A stretch of 48,181 bases of DNA from positions 1 through 48,181 of IMG/VR virus record IMGVR_UViG_3300043772_003331; one strand, given 5' to 3'. The notes beneath the pieces are model-generated. The model searched no databases and was not told where the DNA came from. It was given only the letters and a program-made list of their open reading frames with translations. The stretch's first letter is position 1, and each line of letters begins with the position of its first letter. The position numbers and the translations under genes were made by a program. Below are positions 21,929-29,437 of the stretch, one piece after another. The stretch is from a virus.

Positions 21929-22882
21929 ATGTTCAAAATGTATAATGGCGTAACTCTGATCAATTACTCGCACATTCCTCTGTCGGACCAGGGGGGGCGG
22001 GGATCGGTCGTTTCGTTTTCTTCAAACCCCCCGACCGTTTCCGAGCCGCCGGTGGTTAAAACAAAACGATTTCGCAGGGGCGATGTAAACCACTTTGATG
22101 GAACGATTTTCTGGGCTTACGACCACACTGGAAAAGAGCGATGGATGGCGCCTCAGAAGTATATTGAAGCAAGGCAGAGGAAATATCAATCTGACCGGAA
22201 ATACGAGAACACTGTAGACCGAAAGAAGAGAAACGCGCACGTCAAAATATGGTCGCAGTCTCAGCGCGGCAAGGAATCGCAGGCGCGCAGCAAAAATAAG
22301 CCAGAAAACCGCGCGAGGGCAAGGGAGCGGGACAGGCTCAGGCGCATCAAATACAACCAACGCCCAGAAGTAATTGCGGCCAAGGAGCAGCGCCGCAGAC
22401 AGCAAGAGGCCGCAAGGCGGCTACGAGCAACACCAGAATACCGGGCAGAGCTGCGCAAGCGCCAAAACGAACGCCAGAGGCAGTTGCACAAGAAGCGTTA
22501 TGGCAACGACCCGCAATACACGGTTGCCATGCGCGTGCGGTCACGAATTTATCAGGCGCTTAAGGCTGGCGGATATTCCAAGCCAGACAAAACAGACAAC
22601 CTCGTTGGCTGCTCCTTTGCTTTTCTGCGCCAACACATCGAGCGCCAGTTCAAGGGCAAGATGTCATGGGATAATCCGAATAGTTACCACATCGATCATA
22701 TAGTGCCGATGTCCGCCTTTGATCTCACCGATCCGGCGCAGCTCAAAGTCGCCTGCAACTGGCAGAACATGCGCCCTCTGTTGCCACGCAAAAACATGAG
22801 CAAGGGCGCCAAACTCCTGTACCCGCAGCAGCAACTACCGCTTTCCGTCCATAGCACAACATTCAACACACAAGCAGCATGA
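21929..22882 (+). CDS. HNH endonuclease-like protein
   Basis: 317 residues. A long, very basic Arg/Gln/Lys region (about 70-190) with repeated RARERDRLRRIKYNQRPE-like units precedes a C-terminal HNH domain: YHIDHIVPMSAFDL (the HIDHIVP strand-turn), then CNWQNMRPLLPRKNMSKGAK with the asparagine pair. This is the form of free-standing phage HNH nucleases, homing or DNA-processing. Base composition is more AT-rich than its neighbours, and the gene is not start-stop coupled upstream, so it could be a late insertion. The first 30 residues are uncertain because the region upstream of residue 35 contains a G-run. Its end couples to the next gene (ATGA). Confidence 0.8.
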   Translation: MFKMYNGVTLINYSHIPLSDQGGRGSVVSFSSNPPTVSEPPVVKTKRFRRGDVNHFDGTIFWAYDHTGKERWMAPQKYIEARQRKYQSDRKYENTVDRKKRNAHVKIWSQSQRGKESQARSKNKPENRARARERDRLRRIKYNQRPEVIAAKEQRRRQQEAARRLRATPEYRAELRKRQNERQRQLHKKRYGNDPQYTVAMRVRSRIYQALKAGGYSKPDKTDNLVGCSFAFLRQHIERQFKGKMSWDNPNSYHIDHIVPMSAFDLTDPAQLKVACNWQNMRPLLPRKNMSKGAKLLYPQQQLPLSVHSTTFNTQAA

Positions 22883-23280
22883 TCAAAGACATCCTCACCA
22901 AAGCAAAGTCAGCAATCAGTCAACCCATCAGTCAACCCGCTCAGGTTGCCGCCGCGGAACCCACCAAGCCAACCCCCGAAGCCATCCTCAAAGCCGCCCC
23001 AGTCACTGACCAGCAACTCGCCGAGACTGTCGCCAAACAAGTCGGCTACCAACCCGGCGACCAAGTGACCGGCGCGGTCCTCCCCAAAAAGATCCCCAAC
23101 ACCCGCCTGCTCTACGTCTCAGTGCCAGACTGGTCGGAGCCGGTGATCTGCTCAGTGCAGAATGCCGCGGACTGGTCGGCCGGCGAGCGCATCAAGTGCG
23201 TTTACGTCAAGGCCGACACCGAGGGTCGCCTCGTCTTCGAGAACCGCGACGGCATCCGCCGCAATAGGTGGCGCAAATGA
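22879..23280 (+). CDS. Early protein of unknown function (133 aa)
   Basis: 133 residues. An N-terminal Ala/Pro/Gln linker (residues 10-45) leads to a compact domain, from TRLLYVSVPDWSEPVICSVQNAADW to ERIKCVYVKADTEGRLVFENRDG, of mixed beta strands that resembles a small OB or SH3-type barrel. It lies directly upstream of the replication initiator with ATGA overlaps on both ends, so a replication or DNA-binding accessory is plausible. No family recognised. Confidence 0.6.
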   Translation: MIKDILTKAKSAISQPISQPAQVAAAEPTKPTPEAILKAAPVTDQQLAETVAKQVGYQPGDQVTGAVLPKKIPNTRLLYVSVPDWSEPVICSVQNAADWSAGERIKCVYVKADTEGRLVFENRDGIRRNRWRK

Positions 23281-24098
23281 GCGTAGCCGCCACCAACTAC
23301 GTCTGGACGCAATCGCCCGCGGAAGGCGCCGACCGGCTTGTCCTGCTGGCCTTGGCCGACTTTGCCGATGAGAGCGGCAACTGCTTTGGCTCATGGGGCA
23401 AGCTCGAGGAAAAGACCCGCCTCGCCCGCGCCACGGTCGCCCGCTGCCTTCGCCGCCTGCAAGACCGCGGCGAGCTGATCATGGTCGAAAAGGGCCACCG
23501 CAAGCTGGCTGGAGACGGCGCCGAGGCATCGATTTGGAAGATCCCCGGTGTGTCCGCCGAGATGGGTCTCAGAATGAGACCGGTCTCAGAAAGAGACCCA
23601 AGTAGTGTCAGAATGAGACCCAAGTGGTGTCAGAATGAGACCCCAACAATAAGGAACATAAAGGAACGTAATAAAGGCGCTGACGCGCCCACTCCGGCGA
23701 TTTCATCGCCTTCGCTACCTTCTTCGGAAAAGGAAGTCCCGAAACCCAAACGCGCCCCCGCTCCCAAATTCGACCCATCGTCCCTGCCCCTGCCCCACGG
23801 CCCCGGTCTCGCCAGCGCTTGGGCAGAGTTCGCCCAACACCGGCGCGAAATCAAAGTCCCGCTTACCCCAACCGCAGCCAAGCGCATCATCGATGACTTG
23901 GCCGCCGTGAACGAAGCCATCGCCGTCGAAGCCCTGCGCAAATCCGTCAAGCACGGCTGGCGCGGCGTCTTCGTGGACCCGCCGCCCACCGCGCCCAAGC
24001 TCGTCACTTTGCCACCCCAAGGCCAACCCAAACAAACCGCCCTCGAAAAACACCTCGCCGAACAGCGCGAACAGTTCGCCAAGGAGAACGCAGCGTGA
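23277..24098 (+). CDS. Replication initiator, lambda O/HTH_36-like
   Basis: 273 residues. ADRLVLLALADFADESG-NCFGSWGKLEEKTRLARATVARCLRRL-QDRGEL (about 18-68) is the winged-helix HTH_36 pattern of phage and plasmid replication initiators. The central part (about 97-122) is encoded by four DNA repeats and is Met/Arg/Glu-rich. A Pro/Lys linker and a C-terminal helical domain follow, which could recruit the DnaB-type helicase at 26006. Like lambda O it probably binds iterons inside its own gene. The ATG overlaps the upstream stop and the 3' end couples to the nuclease gene through GTGA. Confidence 0.82.
   Translation: MSVAATNYVWTQSPAEGADRLVLLALADFADESGNCFGSWGKLEEKTRLARATVARCLRRLQDRGELIMVEKGHRKLAGDGAEASIWKIPGVSAEMGLRMRPVSERDPSSVRMRPKWCQNETPTIRNIKERNKGADAPTPAISSPSLPSSEKEVPKPKRAPAPKFDPSSLPLPHGPGLASAWAEFAQHRREIKVPLTPTAAKRIIDDLAAVNEAIAVEALRKSVKHGWRGVFVDPPPTAPKLVTLPPQGQPKQTALEKHLAEQREQFAKENAA
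23566..23676 (+). other. Candidate replication origin: iterons plus AT-rich segment
   Basis: Four copies of a 15-bp unit lie inside the initiator gene, starting at 23567, 23584, 23606 and 23628 (steps 17, 22, 22). The first, with one more 5' base, is a perfect dyad GTCTCA-GAA-TGAGAC; the others differ at one position of the left or right arm. An AT-rich stretch with ACAATAAGGAACATAAAGG-type sequence follows (23644-23676). Iterons and a DNA-unwinding region within the initiator gene copy the layout of lambda ori. Confidence 0.72.
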
Positions 24099-24679
24099 CG
24101 CAGCCCAACCTATTTGCGCTGACCGATGGTGAGCACTCTGAAGTGACGGAGGGTGGAATCATGACGCTGTCGGACCACGAATTGCTGCAAGTTAAGGCTT
24201 CCAGCAACTTCGCGCGCGGCGACATTGCAGAGTATAGGTGCGCAGAGGCGCTTACTTGGCGGGGTTATTCTTGCACGGTTTTGGGCGGCAGGTTCAAGGG
24301 CTTTGATCTTATTGCTGACCGCGACGGCATCCGCGCGCAGCACGTTCAAGTTAAGCATGGTTTTTTGGACGGCAAAAACCGCTATCTCATAAATCACAAG
24401 TCACATAACAGACTCTATAGCGCCACAGACTACGACATTTTCGTTTATTACATGTGGGACCGTGATCAGTGGCTAGTCTTTAGCCGTGCAGAATTTGGAA
24501 ACATGGTCGGCATATCATATATCCCGCCAGATCTAAGGAAAAACTCAAGGTACGAGCGCTCTGGCCCCGCCGACCGCCAACCCAACAACTGGGAACTCTT
24601 CGACCAACTCGCAATGGCTAATTCCCAAGAATCTGTAGGGGTCACCCAACAAATGTCCGACCCCCAACTGTACATTTGA
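24095..24679 (+). CDS. PD-(D/E)XK nuclease-like protein
   Basis: 194 residues, GTG start overlapping the initiator stop. A core with GDIAEYRCAEALTWRGY (E46), FKGFDLIAD (D71) and HVQVKHG (Q85, K87) fits a restriction-endonuclease fold with E, D and QxK. The second half, with YDIFVYYMWDRDQWLVFS, continues the fold as in phage group-I-type or archaeal resolvase-like nucleases. GC is lower than in the flanking genes, suggesting an acquired gene within the replication block. The substrate is unknown; a recombination or homing function is possible. Confidence 0.68.
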   Translation: MTQPNLFALTDGEHSEVTEGGIMTLSDHELLQVKASSNFARGDIAEYRCAEALTWRGYSCTVLGGRFKGFDLIADRDGIRAQHVQVKHGFLDGKNRYLINHKSHNRLYSATDYDIFVYYMWDRDQWLVFSRAEFGNMVGISYIPPDLRKNSRYERSGPADRQPNNWELFDQLAMANSQESVGVTQQMSDPQLYI

Positions 24680-24690
24680 CCAGTAATTTT

Positions 24691-24864
24691 ATGAAACCCG
24701 CCAAAAGCACCAAAAAGGCGAGCGCCCGCAAAGCGCCGAAAACCAACCTCCAAGTCAACGTCGAATACGTCGAGCAGATCGCCGACGAAAGCATCGCCAC
24801 GATAATGGCCCTGCGCGCCCTCGTCCGGCAACTCGCCAACGAACTCGAGGAGGCCCGCAAATGA
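24691..24864 (+). CDS. Small basic-helical protein (57 aa)
   Basis: 57 residues. A Lys/Ala-rich basic N-terminus (MKPAKSTKKASARKAPK) is followed by one long helix with heptad character to the end. A small DNA-associated or protein-binding factor is likely. Start ATG chosen over an upstream TTG; stop overlaps the next ATG. Confidence 0.55.
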   Translation: MKPAKSTKKASARKAPKTNLQVNVEYVEQIADESIATIMALRALVRQLANELEEARK

Positions 24865-25058
24865 CCCTGCACAACGGCAAAACCTTGGCCCTCGAATATG
24901 AACCCACCGGCCCGCTGTTTGGCCGGCTCATGCTTGAGGCCACGTCGATCAACGCAGCGTGCGACAGGTTCCTCGCCAAGCGCGGCCTGGTCACGCAGCC
25001 ATCCTTCCGCAACTCCGGCTTCATCTTCGGCCGCGGCAAACGGAGGGCCCGCAAATGA
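24861..25058 (+). CDS. Small early protein (65 aa)
   Basis: 65 residues, MTLHNGKTLALEYEPTGPLFGRL..., basic C-terminus with FIFGRGKRRARK. ATGA overlaps at both ends tie it to its neighbours. No family recognised. Confidence 0.57.
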   Translation: MTLHNGKTLALEYEPTGPLFGRLMLEATSINAACDRFLAKRGLVTQPSFRNSGFIFGRGKRRARK

Positions 25059-25264
25059 GCACCATGATCCCCGAGTTGGTTGTCGGCTCGGTCGGCTTCG
25101 GCTCCAACTTCGCGGACAACACCGCCTCGCTCGAGGCGCAAGTCCGTGAGCTGATCCGCAGCAACAATCGGCTCATCCGCGTCATCAACCGCTGCGTCAA
25201 GCCGTCCAACGAAGTTGCCAACGAGGCGCACGACGCCATCGAAGAGGCCACCGCCATCCGATGA
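25055..25264 (+). CDS. Small coiled-coil early protein (69 aa)
   Basis: 69 residues. A beta-like start (MSTMIPELVVGSVGFGSNF) is followed by a helix SLEAQVRELIRSNNRLIRVINR with leucine/isoleucine heptads, which suggests an oligomeric coiled coil. ATGA overlaps on both sides. No function recognised. Confidence 0.57.
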   Translation: MSTMIPELVVGSVGFGSNFADNTASLEAQVRELIRSNNRLIRVINRCVKPSNEVANEAHDAIEEATAIR

Positions 25265-25470
25265 GCCTCCGCTACGAACAATACTGGGCGCTGCGCCGCA
25301 CCCGCCAGCTCTTGGCCGACCTGCTGCATCCTTCGACGCGGCCCCGGACGGTCAAAGAGCTGCGCGGCCGCGCGTCCGCCTGCCTGCGCCACTTCCCGCT
25401 CCTCGAAGAAAGCGGCAAGCCCATGTTCTCGCAGGACGAGTTCGCCTCACCGGAGGGCCACCAACTATGA
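25261..25470 (+). CDS. Small basic early protein (69 aa)
   Basis: 69 residues, helical, Arg/Leu-rich, with YWALRRTRQLLADLL and VKELRGRASACLRHFPLL. Coupled on both sides by ATGA overlaps. No family recognised. Confidence 0.57.
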   Translation: MSLRYEQYWALRRTRQLLADLLHPSTRPRTVKELRGRASACLRHFPLLEESGKPMFSQDEFASPEGHQL

Positions 25471-25727
25471 GCGCCGGCAAAGGCGACAGCCCGCGGCCGG
25501 TCAACGGCGACCGCTACCGGCGTAACTACGAGGCGATCTTCTCACCGCCCTACCCCGCGTGGATCTGCCGCCCCTGCGGCGAAGCCCACGGCCGCGGCAT
25601 GCCCGCCGGCCACGTCTCGACTTGGCACGAAGACCCCTGCGGCGTGTGCGGCAAGGTGACTTCCGTCAGCGAACCCCGCGATTTCGGCCACCTAAAAAAA
25701 TGGCCCATCCCCCCAAAAAACCCTTGA
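25467..25727 (+). CDS. Zinc-ribbon-like early protein (86 aa)
   Basis: 86 residues. It starts MSAGKGDSPRPVNGDRYRRN, a beginning shared by many small phage proteins. Two cysteine pairs with histidines (CRPCGEAH and CGVCGK) could form a zinc ribbon. The end is Pro/Lys-rich. The gene ends the coupled chain; the following gap holds an operator-like array. Function not known. Confidence 0.62.
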   Translation: MSAGKGDSPRPVNGDRYRRNYEAIFSPPYPAWICRPCGEAHGRGMPAGHVSTWHEDPCGVCGKVTSVSEPRDFGHLKKWPIPPKNP

Positions 25728-25732
25728 TTCCC

Positions 25733-25759
25733 ATGCCAACACATGCCAACATTTGCCTA
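25733..25759. promoter_or_regulatory. Operator-like array VI before helicase operon
   Basis: ATGCCAA at 25733, ATGCCAA at 25743 and TTGCCTA at 25753 repeat at exact 10-bp steps in the only gap of this gene chain. Same box and phase as the arrays round the RHH gene 8 kb upstream, which suggests one regulator controls both. The flanks hold homopolymer A and C runs; no convincing promoter was found. Confidence 0.6.
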
Positions 25760-25793
25760 CAGGTCACGCCACGACAGAAAGCCGTAAAACGTC

Positions 25794-26009
25794 ATGGCCA
25801 CTGAGCATCAACCACCACCACCGCCCGAACACCACATCACACCATGGCTCGAAGAATCATTTCGCTTAGTCGATGCAGCCTGCGACCGCTGGGAACGTCG
25901 CCGCGCACAACTCGCCCGCAGGAAGGAAGAAAATGAACGCGCTCATTCTGACCTACCTTGCGCTGATCGTGCTGGCATTCATTGTCATAGTCGTTCTGGA
26001 AAACAATGA
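25794..26009 (+). CDS. Small protein upstream of helicase (71 aa)
   Basis: 71 residues. Pro/His-rich start (MATEHQPPPPPEHH), then a helix rich in Arg/Glu (VDAACDRWERRRAQLARRKEEN). Its last 25 codons overlap another small frame and the stop overlaps the helicase ATG. The final stretch looks less protein-like, so either this gene or the overlapping membrane peptide may be dominant. No family recognised and no strong ribosome-binding site. Confidence 0.5.
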   Translation: MATEHQPPPPPEHHITPWLEESFRLVDAACDRWERRRAQLARRKEENERAHSDLPCADRAGIHCHSRSGKQ

Positions 26010-26028
26010 CGACGGAGGCGCCGCCTAA
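25933..26028 (+). CDS. Overlapping membrane micropeptide (31 aa)
   Basis: 31 residues: MNALILTYLALIVLAFIVIVV then a short acidic tail. A purine-rich GGAAGGAAG ribosome-binding site sits immediately upstream. It overlaps the 71-residue gene in another frame and the first codons of the helicase. The very clean single transmembrane segment supports translation, but its size makes this tentative. Confidence 0.4.
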   Translation: MNALILTYLALIVLAFIVIVVLENNDDGGAA

Positions 26029-27412
26029 AATGAAACGCACCGTCCCACAAAGCCCCGCCGTTGAGCAAGCCGTGCTCGGCAGTCTTCTCGCCGACCCTAA
26101 GCTCATCGACGAGATCGCCGCGCTGCACGCCGATTTGTTTTACACGCCCGCGCACCGTTTCATCTACGAGACCATCTGCGAGATCCGCGGCGAAGGCGGC
26201 ACGCCGAACCTCATCGCCACCACCCAACGCATCGATGCGCAGCACAAACTCAACTTCGTCGGCGGCGCCGGCGCCCTCACCGAACTTCTCTCCCAGTCCG
26301 CCGGCGGACCCGCGGGCGTTGAGTACCACGCGCAAACCCTCCGCGACCTCCACGCCCGCCGCCGCATCATCGACGCCAGCGTCGCCATGCAAGCCGCCGC
26401 CCAAGACATGGCCAGCGATGCCGACAGCGTCCTCCAGCAGGCCGGCGAGTCCGTCCTCAGCCTTTCGCTCACCACCGCCACCGACAGCATGCGCGCCCCG
26501 AGCGCCATCGTCCCCGGTCTCCTCGAAGAGCTAGAGAGCCTCATGGCCGGCGGCAGGAAGCTCGGCCTACAGACCGGCATCCGCGACTTCGATCAAGTCA
26601 CCGGCGGACTCCGCGGAGGACAACTCACCATCATTGCCGGCAGACCCGCCATGGGTAAAAGCGCCCTCATGCTCAACATGGCCGACAACATGTCCCGCCG
26701 CGGCGTGCCGGTCGTCTACTTCAGCCTCGAAATGCCCGCCACTGAGTTGGCCGCCCGCGTTGTCTTGGGCCGCGCCGAAACGAACACCGAGATCATTCGG
26801 AACGGCTTTTTGACCGCATCGATCAAACACCGCATCTTCGACGCCGCCACGCAATTTTCCACAGAACCCCTCTATGTGGACGATCGTGGCGGCCTCACCC
26901 TCTTAGACATCCGCGGCCGCGCCCGCCTCGCCGTCCGCCGCTGGGGCGTGAAGTGCATCTTCGTTGACTACCTGCAACTCGTCAGCCATTCCGGCGCCCA
27001 GTCCCGCGAGAACGAAGTCGGCTTCGTCTCCCGCGGCCTCAAAGCCATGAGCATGGAACTCGGCATCCCGGTTGTCGCCGCCGCCCAGGTCAACCGCCAA
27101 GCCGAGCAGCGCAGCGACAACCGCCCAAAACTTAGCGACCTCCGCGAGAGCGGCAGCATCGAGCAGGACAGCGACATTGTTTGCTTGATCCATCGCCCCG
27201 CGTATTACGCCGTGCAAGACGAGGAACCGGAAGTGCAAGACGCCGAGCTGATCGTAGCGAAGCACCGCGCCGGCAGAACCGGAACGCTCAACCTCACATG
27301 GCGTCCCTCACTCACCCGCTTTGAGGGCACCGCACCCGCGGGACGCACATCCGACAGCGACGGCTCGGTCTACGCCCCGGCGAAACAACTTTGGGAGGCC
27401 ATCAATGAATAG
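26006..27412 (+). CDS. dnaB: Replicative DNA helicase, DnaB family
   Basis: 468 residues. The N-terminal helical domain (PQSPAVEQAVLGSLLADPKLIDE) and a RecA-type C-terminal domain are both present. Walker A GRPAMGKSAL is near residue 211, Walker B CIFVDYLQLV near 317, followed by QVNRQAEQRSDNRPKLSDLRESGSIEQDSD, the DnaB motif 4 region. It unwinds the fork as a hexamer and loads primase; no separate phage primase was seen, so host primase is probably used. The initiator at 23277 would recruit it. Length matches the family. ATG 26006 overlaps the previous stop (ATGA). Confidence 0.95.
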   Translation: MTTEAPPKMKRTVPQSPAVEQAVLGSLLADPKLIDEIAALHADLFYTPAHRFIYETICEIRGEGGTPNLIATTQRIDAQHKLNFVGGAGALTELLSQSAGGPAGVEYHAQTLRDLHARRRIIDASVAMQAAAQDMASDADSVLQQAGESVLSLSLTTATDSMRAPSAIVPGLLEELESLMAGGRKLGLQTGIRDFDQVTGGLRGGQLTIIAGRPAMGKSALMLNMADNMSRRGVPVVYFSLEMPATELAARVVLGRAETNTEIIRNGFLTASIKHRIFDAATQFSTEPLYVDDRGGLTLLDIRGRARLAVRRWGVKCIFVDYLQLVSHSGAQSRENEVGFVSRGLKAMSMELGIPVVAAAQVNRQAEQRSDNRPKLSDLRESGSIEQDSDIVCLIHRPAYYAVQDEEPEVQDAELIVAKHRAGRTGTLNLTWRPSLTRFEGTAPAGRTSDSDGSVYAPAKQLWEAINE

Positions 27413-27767
27413 CCGAGCCAAAGGCGCCCGCGGAGAGCGCATGTGGCGCGATGAGTTGCGCAAAGCCTTCGGCGACTCCGGTATCCGCCGCGGCCAGCAG
27501 TTCAGCGGTCTCGGCGACTCGCCCGATGTCGTCTGCCCGTGCCTGCCCGACTTCCACTGGGAGGTGAAGTTCTGCCAGGTCGTGAAGATCCGCGACTGGA
27601 TGGCCCAGGCCATCCGCGACGCCAAGGCCAAGCTCTTCCCGGTCGTCGCCCACAAGCGCAACGGCGAGGAGTGGTTCATCACGCTGCGCGCCGCTGACTT
27701 CCTCACCATCCTTCGCCGCTCCGATTTTCTAGTCCCAATACAAAACCAACAACCAACCAACGCATAA
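27405..27767 (+). CDS. Hjc-like PD-(D/E)XK resolvase/nuclease
   Basis: 120 residues. SRAKGARGERMWRDELRKAF (E11), GLGDSPDVV (D41) and FHWEVKFCQ (E53, K55) give the E...D...ExK set of small Holliday-junction resolvase-like nucleases. It probably processes branched replication or packaging intermediates. The start at 27405 overlaps the helicase 3' end by eight bases. It is followed by an SSB and a RecB-type nuclease, a coherent replication-recombination set. Confidence 0.72.
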   Translation: MNSRAKGARGERMWRDELRKAFGDSGIRRGQQFSGLGDSPDVVCPCLPDFHWEVKFCQVVKIRDWMAQAIRDAKAKLFPVVAHKRNGEEWFITLRAADFLTILRRSDFLVPIQNQQPTNA

Positions 27768-27768
27768 T

Positions 27769-28362
27769 ATGCCAAATAAAACCCTAACCACACCCGTGGG
27801 CATCGCCCGCTATCCTCACCTCAACCGTCCCGACACCAAGTTCGACGACGTGGGAGTGTTCAAAGTCAACCTCGAGCTGACCGCCGAGGAAGCCGAACCG
27901 TTCATCAAGCAAGCCGAGGAACTTTTCTCCGCGTTCGTCGCCGAGAAAAAGGCCGAGCTGAAGAAGGACAAACTCAAGCTCCACGCCGCGCCGTGGGAGG
28001 ACAACGACGGTCTCGTCCAGTTGAAGCTCAAGGTCAAAGCCGTGGGCAAAGACAAAGCCGGTGAGACGTATAGCCGCGCACCGAAGCTCTTCAACGCTTC
28101 CGGCGACATCATCACCGACAACATCGGCGGCGGCAGCAAGATCCAAGTCGCGGTCGTGCCTTACTGCTGGTACACGGGCACGCTCGGCGCCGGCATCACG
28201 CTGCAGCCCAAGGCTGTCATGGTGCATGACCTCGTCACATGGGGCGACGGCGGCAGCGCCACCGCCTACGGCTTTGATGTGAGCGAGGCCAAGGATCAGC
28301 ACGTTGAGCGCGAGCTGCGCATAGCCAAGACCGGCACCGACGACGAAGAGATCACCTGGTAA
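27769..28362 (+). CDS. ssb: Single-stranded DNA-binding protein, T7 gp2.5/DUF2815-like
   Basis: 197 residues. TPVGIARYPHLNRPDTKFDDVGVFKVNLEL at the start, KLKVKAVGKDK and DIITDNIGGGSKIQVAVVPYCWY in the middle and an acidic C-terminal tail (GTDDEEITW) resemble phage OB-fold SSBs of the DUF2815/gp2.5 type. The acidic tail usually contacts replication partners. It lies between the resolvase-like gene and the RecB-type nuclease. Recognition is by motif order and context rather than by catalytic residues. Confidence 0.82.
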   Translation: MPNKTLTTPVGIARYPHLNRPDTKFDDVGVFKVNLELTAEEAEPFIKQAEELFSAFVAEKKAELKKDKLKLHAAPWEDNDGLVQLKLKVKAVGKDKAGETYSRAPKLFNASGDIITDNIGGGSKIQVAVVPYCWYTGTLGAGITLQPKAVMVHDLVTWGDGGSATAYGFDVSEAKDQHVERELRIAKTGTDDEEITW

Positions 28363-28367
28363 TCGTC

Positions 28368-29141
28368 ATGCCAGCCAAAAACACCACAGTCAAAAGGGGG
28401 GCGGCAAAACGCCGCTCCCCTTCCAAAGCCGCCAAGCCTGTTGAGCCGGATCGCTTCACCGAGGACGGGCGCAAAATCGTACGCCTTGAGAAGACCCGCG
28501 CCCACCAGAAGTATCCGTTGGCAGACGGCACCGACGTTCCCGGCGCCAGCACCATCGCCAAGATCGGCGAGGACAGCAGCGGCCTCATCCACTGGGCATG
28601 GAAGCTCGGTATGGACGGCCAAGATTACCGCAAGGTCCGCGACAAGGCCGCCGACATCGGCACCGTGGCGCATTTTATGATCGAGTGCTTCCTGCATAAT
28701 CACGAACCCGACCTCTCGGAGTTCTCCCCGGCAGACGTTGAGAAGGCGACCATCGCCTACAACAACTTCCGCCGCTGGTGGGACAGCGAGGGCTTCACCG
28801 TCATCGAGCCAGAGGTTCAGCTCGTCTCCGAAGAGTTCCTCTTCGGCGGCACTATCGACGCCCCTGCGCGCGACCGCGACGGCAAGATTGTGCTGCTCGA
28901 CTGGAAGACCAGCAAGGCCATCGTCCCAGCGCACAAGATCCAGTTGGCCGGCTACGAGCAACTCTGGAACGAGAACCGCCCGGACATGAAGGTCCAGCGC
29001 CGCGGGATCGTGCGCATCGGCAAAGAGTCACCGGATGACTTCGAGGTGTCTTGGATCTTCTCCGCAGAGCCGCTGTGGGAAAACTTCAAGGCCCGCCTCG
29101 CGCTCCACTACGCGAACCTGCGCCTCAAGAAAGCCGCCTAA
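28368..29141 (+). CDS. RecB/Cas4-like PD-(D/E)XK exonuclease
   Basis: 257 residues. A basic N-terminus of about 25 residues (KRGAAKRRSPSKAAK) is followed by an alpha-helical region with GTVAHFMIECFL (H102), then FGGTIDAPARD (D164) and IVLLDWKTSK (D178, K180), and IQLAGYEQLW. This is the RecB nuclease signature found in Cas4/AddB-like and phage exonucleases. It probably resects double-stranded ends for recombination; no annealase was recognised, but the SSB upstream could cooperate. The stop overlaps the next ATG (TAATG). Confidence 0.85.
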   Translation: MPAKNTTVKRGAAKRRSPSKAAKPVEPDRFTEDGRKIVRLEKTRAHQKYPLADGTDVPGASTIAKIGEDSSGLIHWAWKLGMDGQDYRKVRDKAADIGTVAHFMIECFLHNHEPDLSEFSPADVEKATIAYNNFRRWWDSEGFTVIEPEVQLVSEEFLFGGTIDAPARDRDGKIVLLDWKTSKAIVPAHKIQLAGYEQLWNENRPDMKVQRRGIVRIGKESPDDFEVSWIFSAEPLWENFKARLALHYANLRLKKAA

Positions 29142-29437
29142 TGCAAACCGCCAAGCAAACCCTCGACGCCGCATCATCTGCCGTCTGCGGAGCGCGCAAC
29201 GAAGACTACGGCTCGCCCGCGGATGACTTCGCAACGCAGGCCGAGATGTTCAGCAGCTACCTGTCGCGCACCAACGGCGCGCAGGTCTTGGTCACGGCAT
29301 CCGACATCGCCGCGCTGATGATCTTGGTAAAGATCGCCCGCCAAGCGCACGCCGCCAAGCATGACAACTGGATCGATGTCGCCGGATACGCCGCCTGCGG
29401 CGCCGAGTGCGATTCCAAACAAGCCGACCTCGCCTAA
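29141..29437 (+). CDS. DUF6378-like protein (98 aa)
   Basis: 98 residues. NEDYGSPADDFATQAEMFSSYL, ASDIAALMILVKIARQAHAAKHDNWIDVAGYAA follow the pattern of a widespread phage family of unknown function (DUF6378 to my recollection). Helical and cytosolic. TAATG overlaps at both ends place it in the replication operon. Confidence 0.72.
   Translation: MQTAKQTLDAASSAVCGARNEDYGSPADDFATQAEMFSSYLSRTNGAQVLVTASDIAALMILVKIARQAHAAKHDNWIDVAGYAACGAECDSKQADLA

Noticed and set aside
23566-23642. CRISPR-like or transposon repeats
   Set aside because: The four units are inside a conserved initiator gene at 17-22 bp steps and followed by an AT-rich tract, which fits iterons better.
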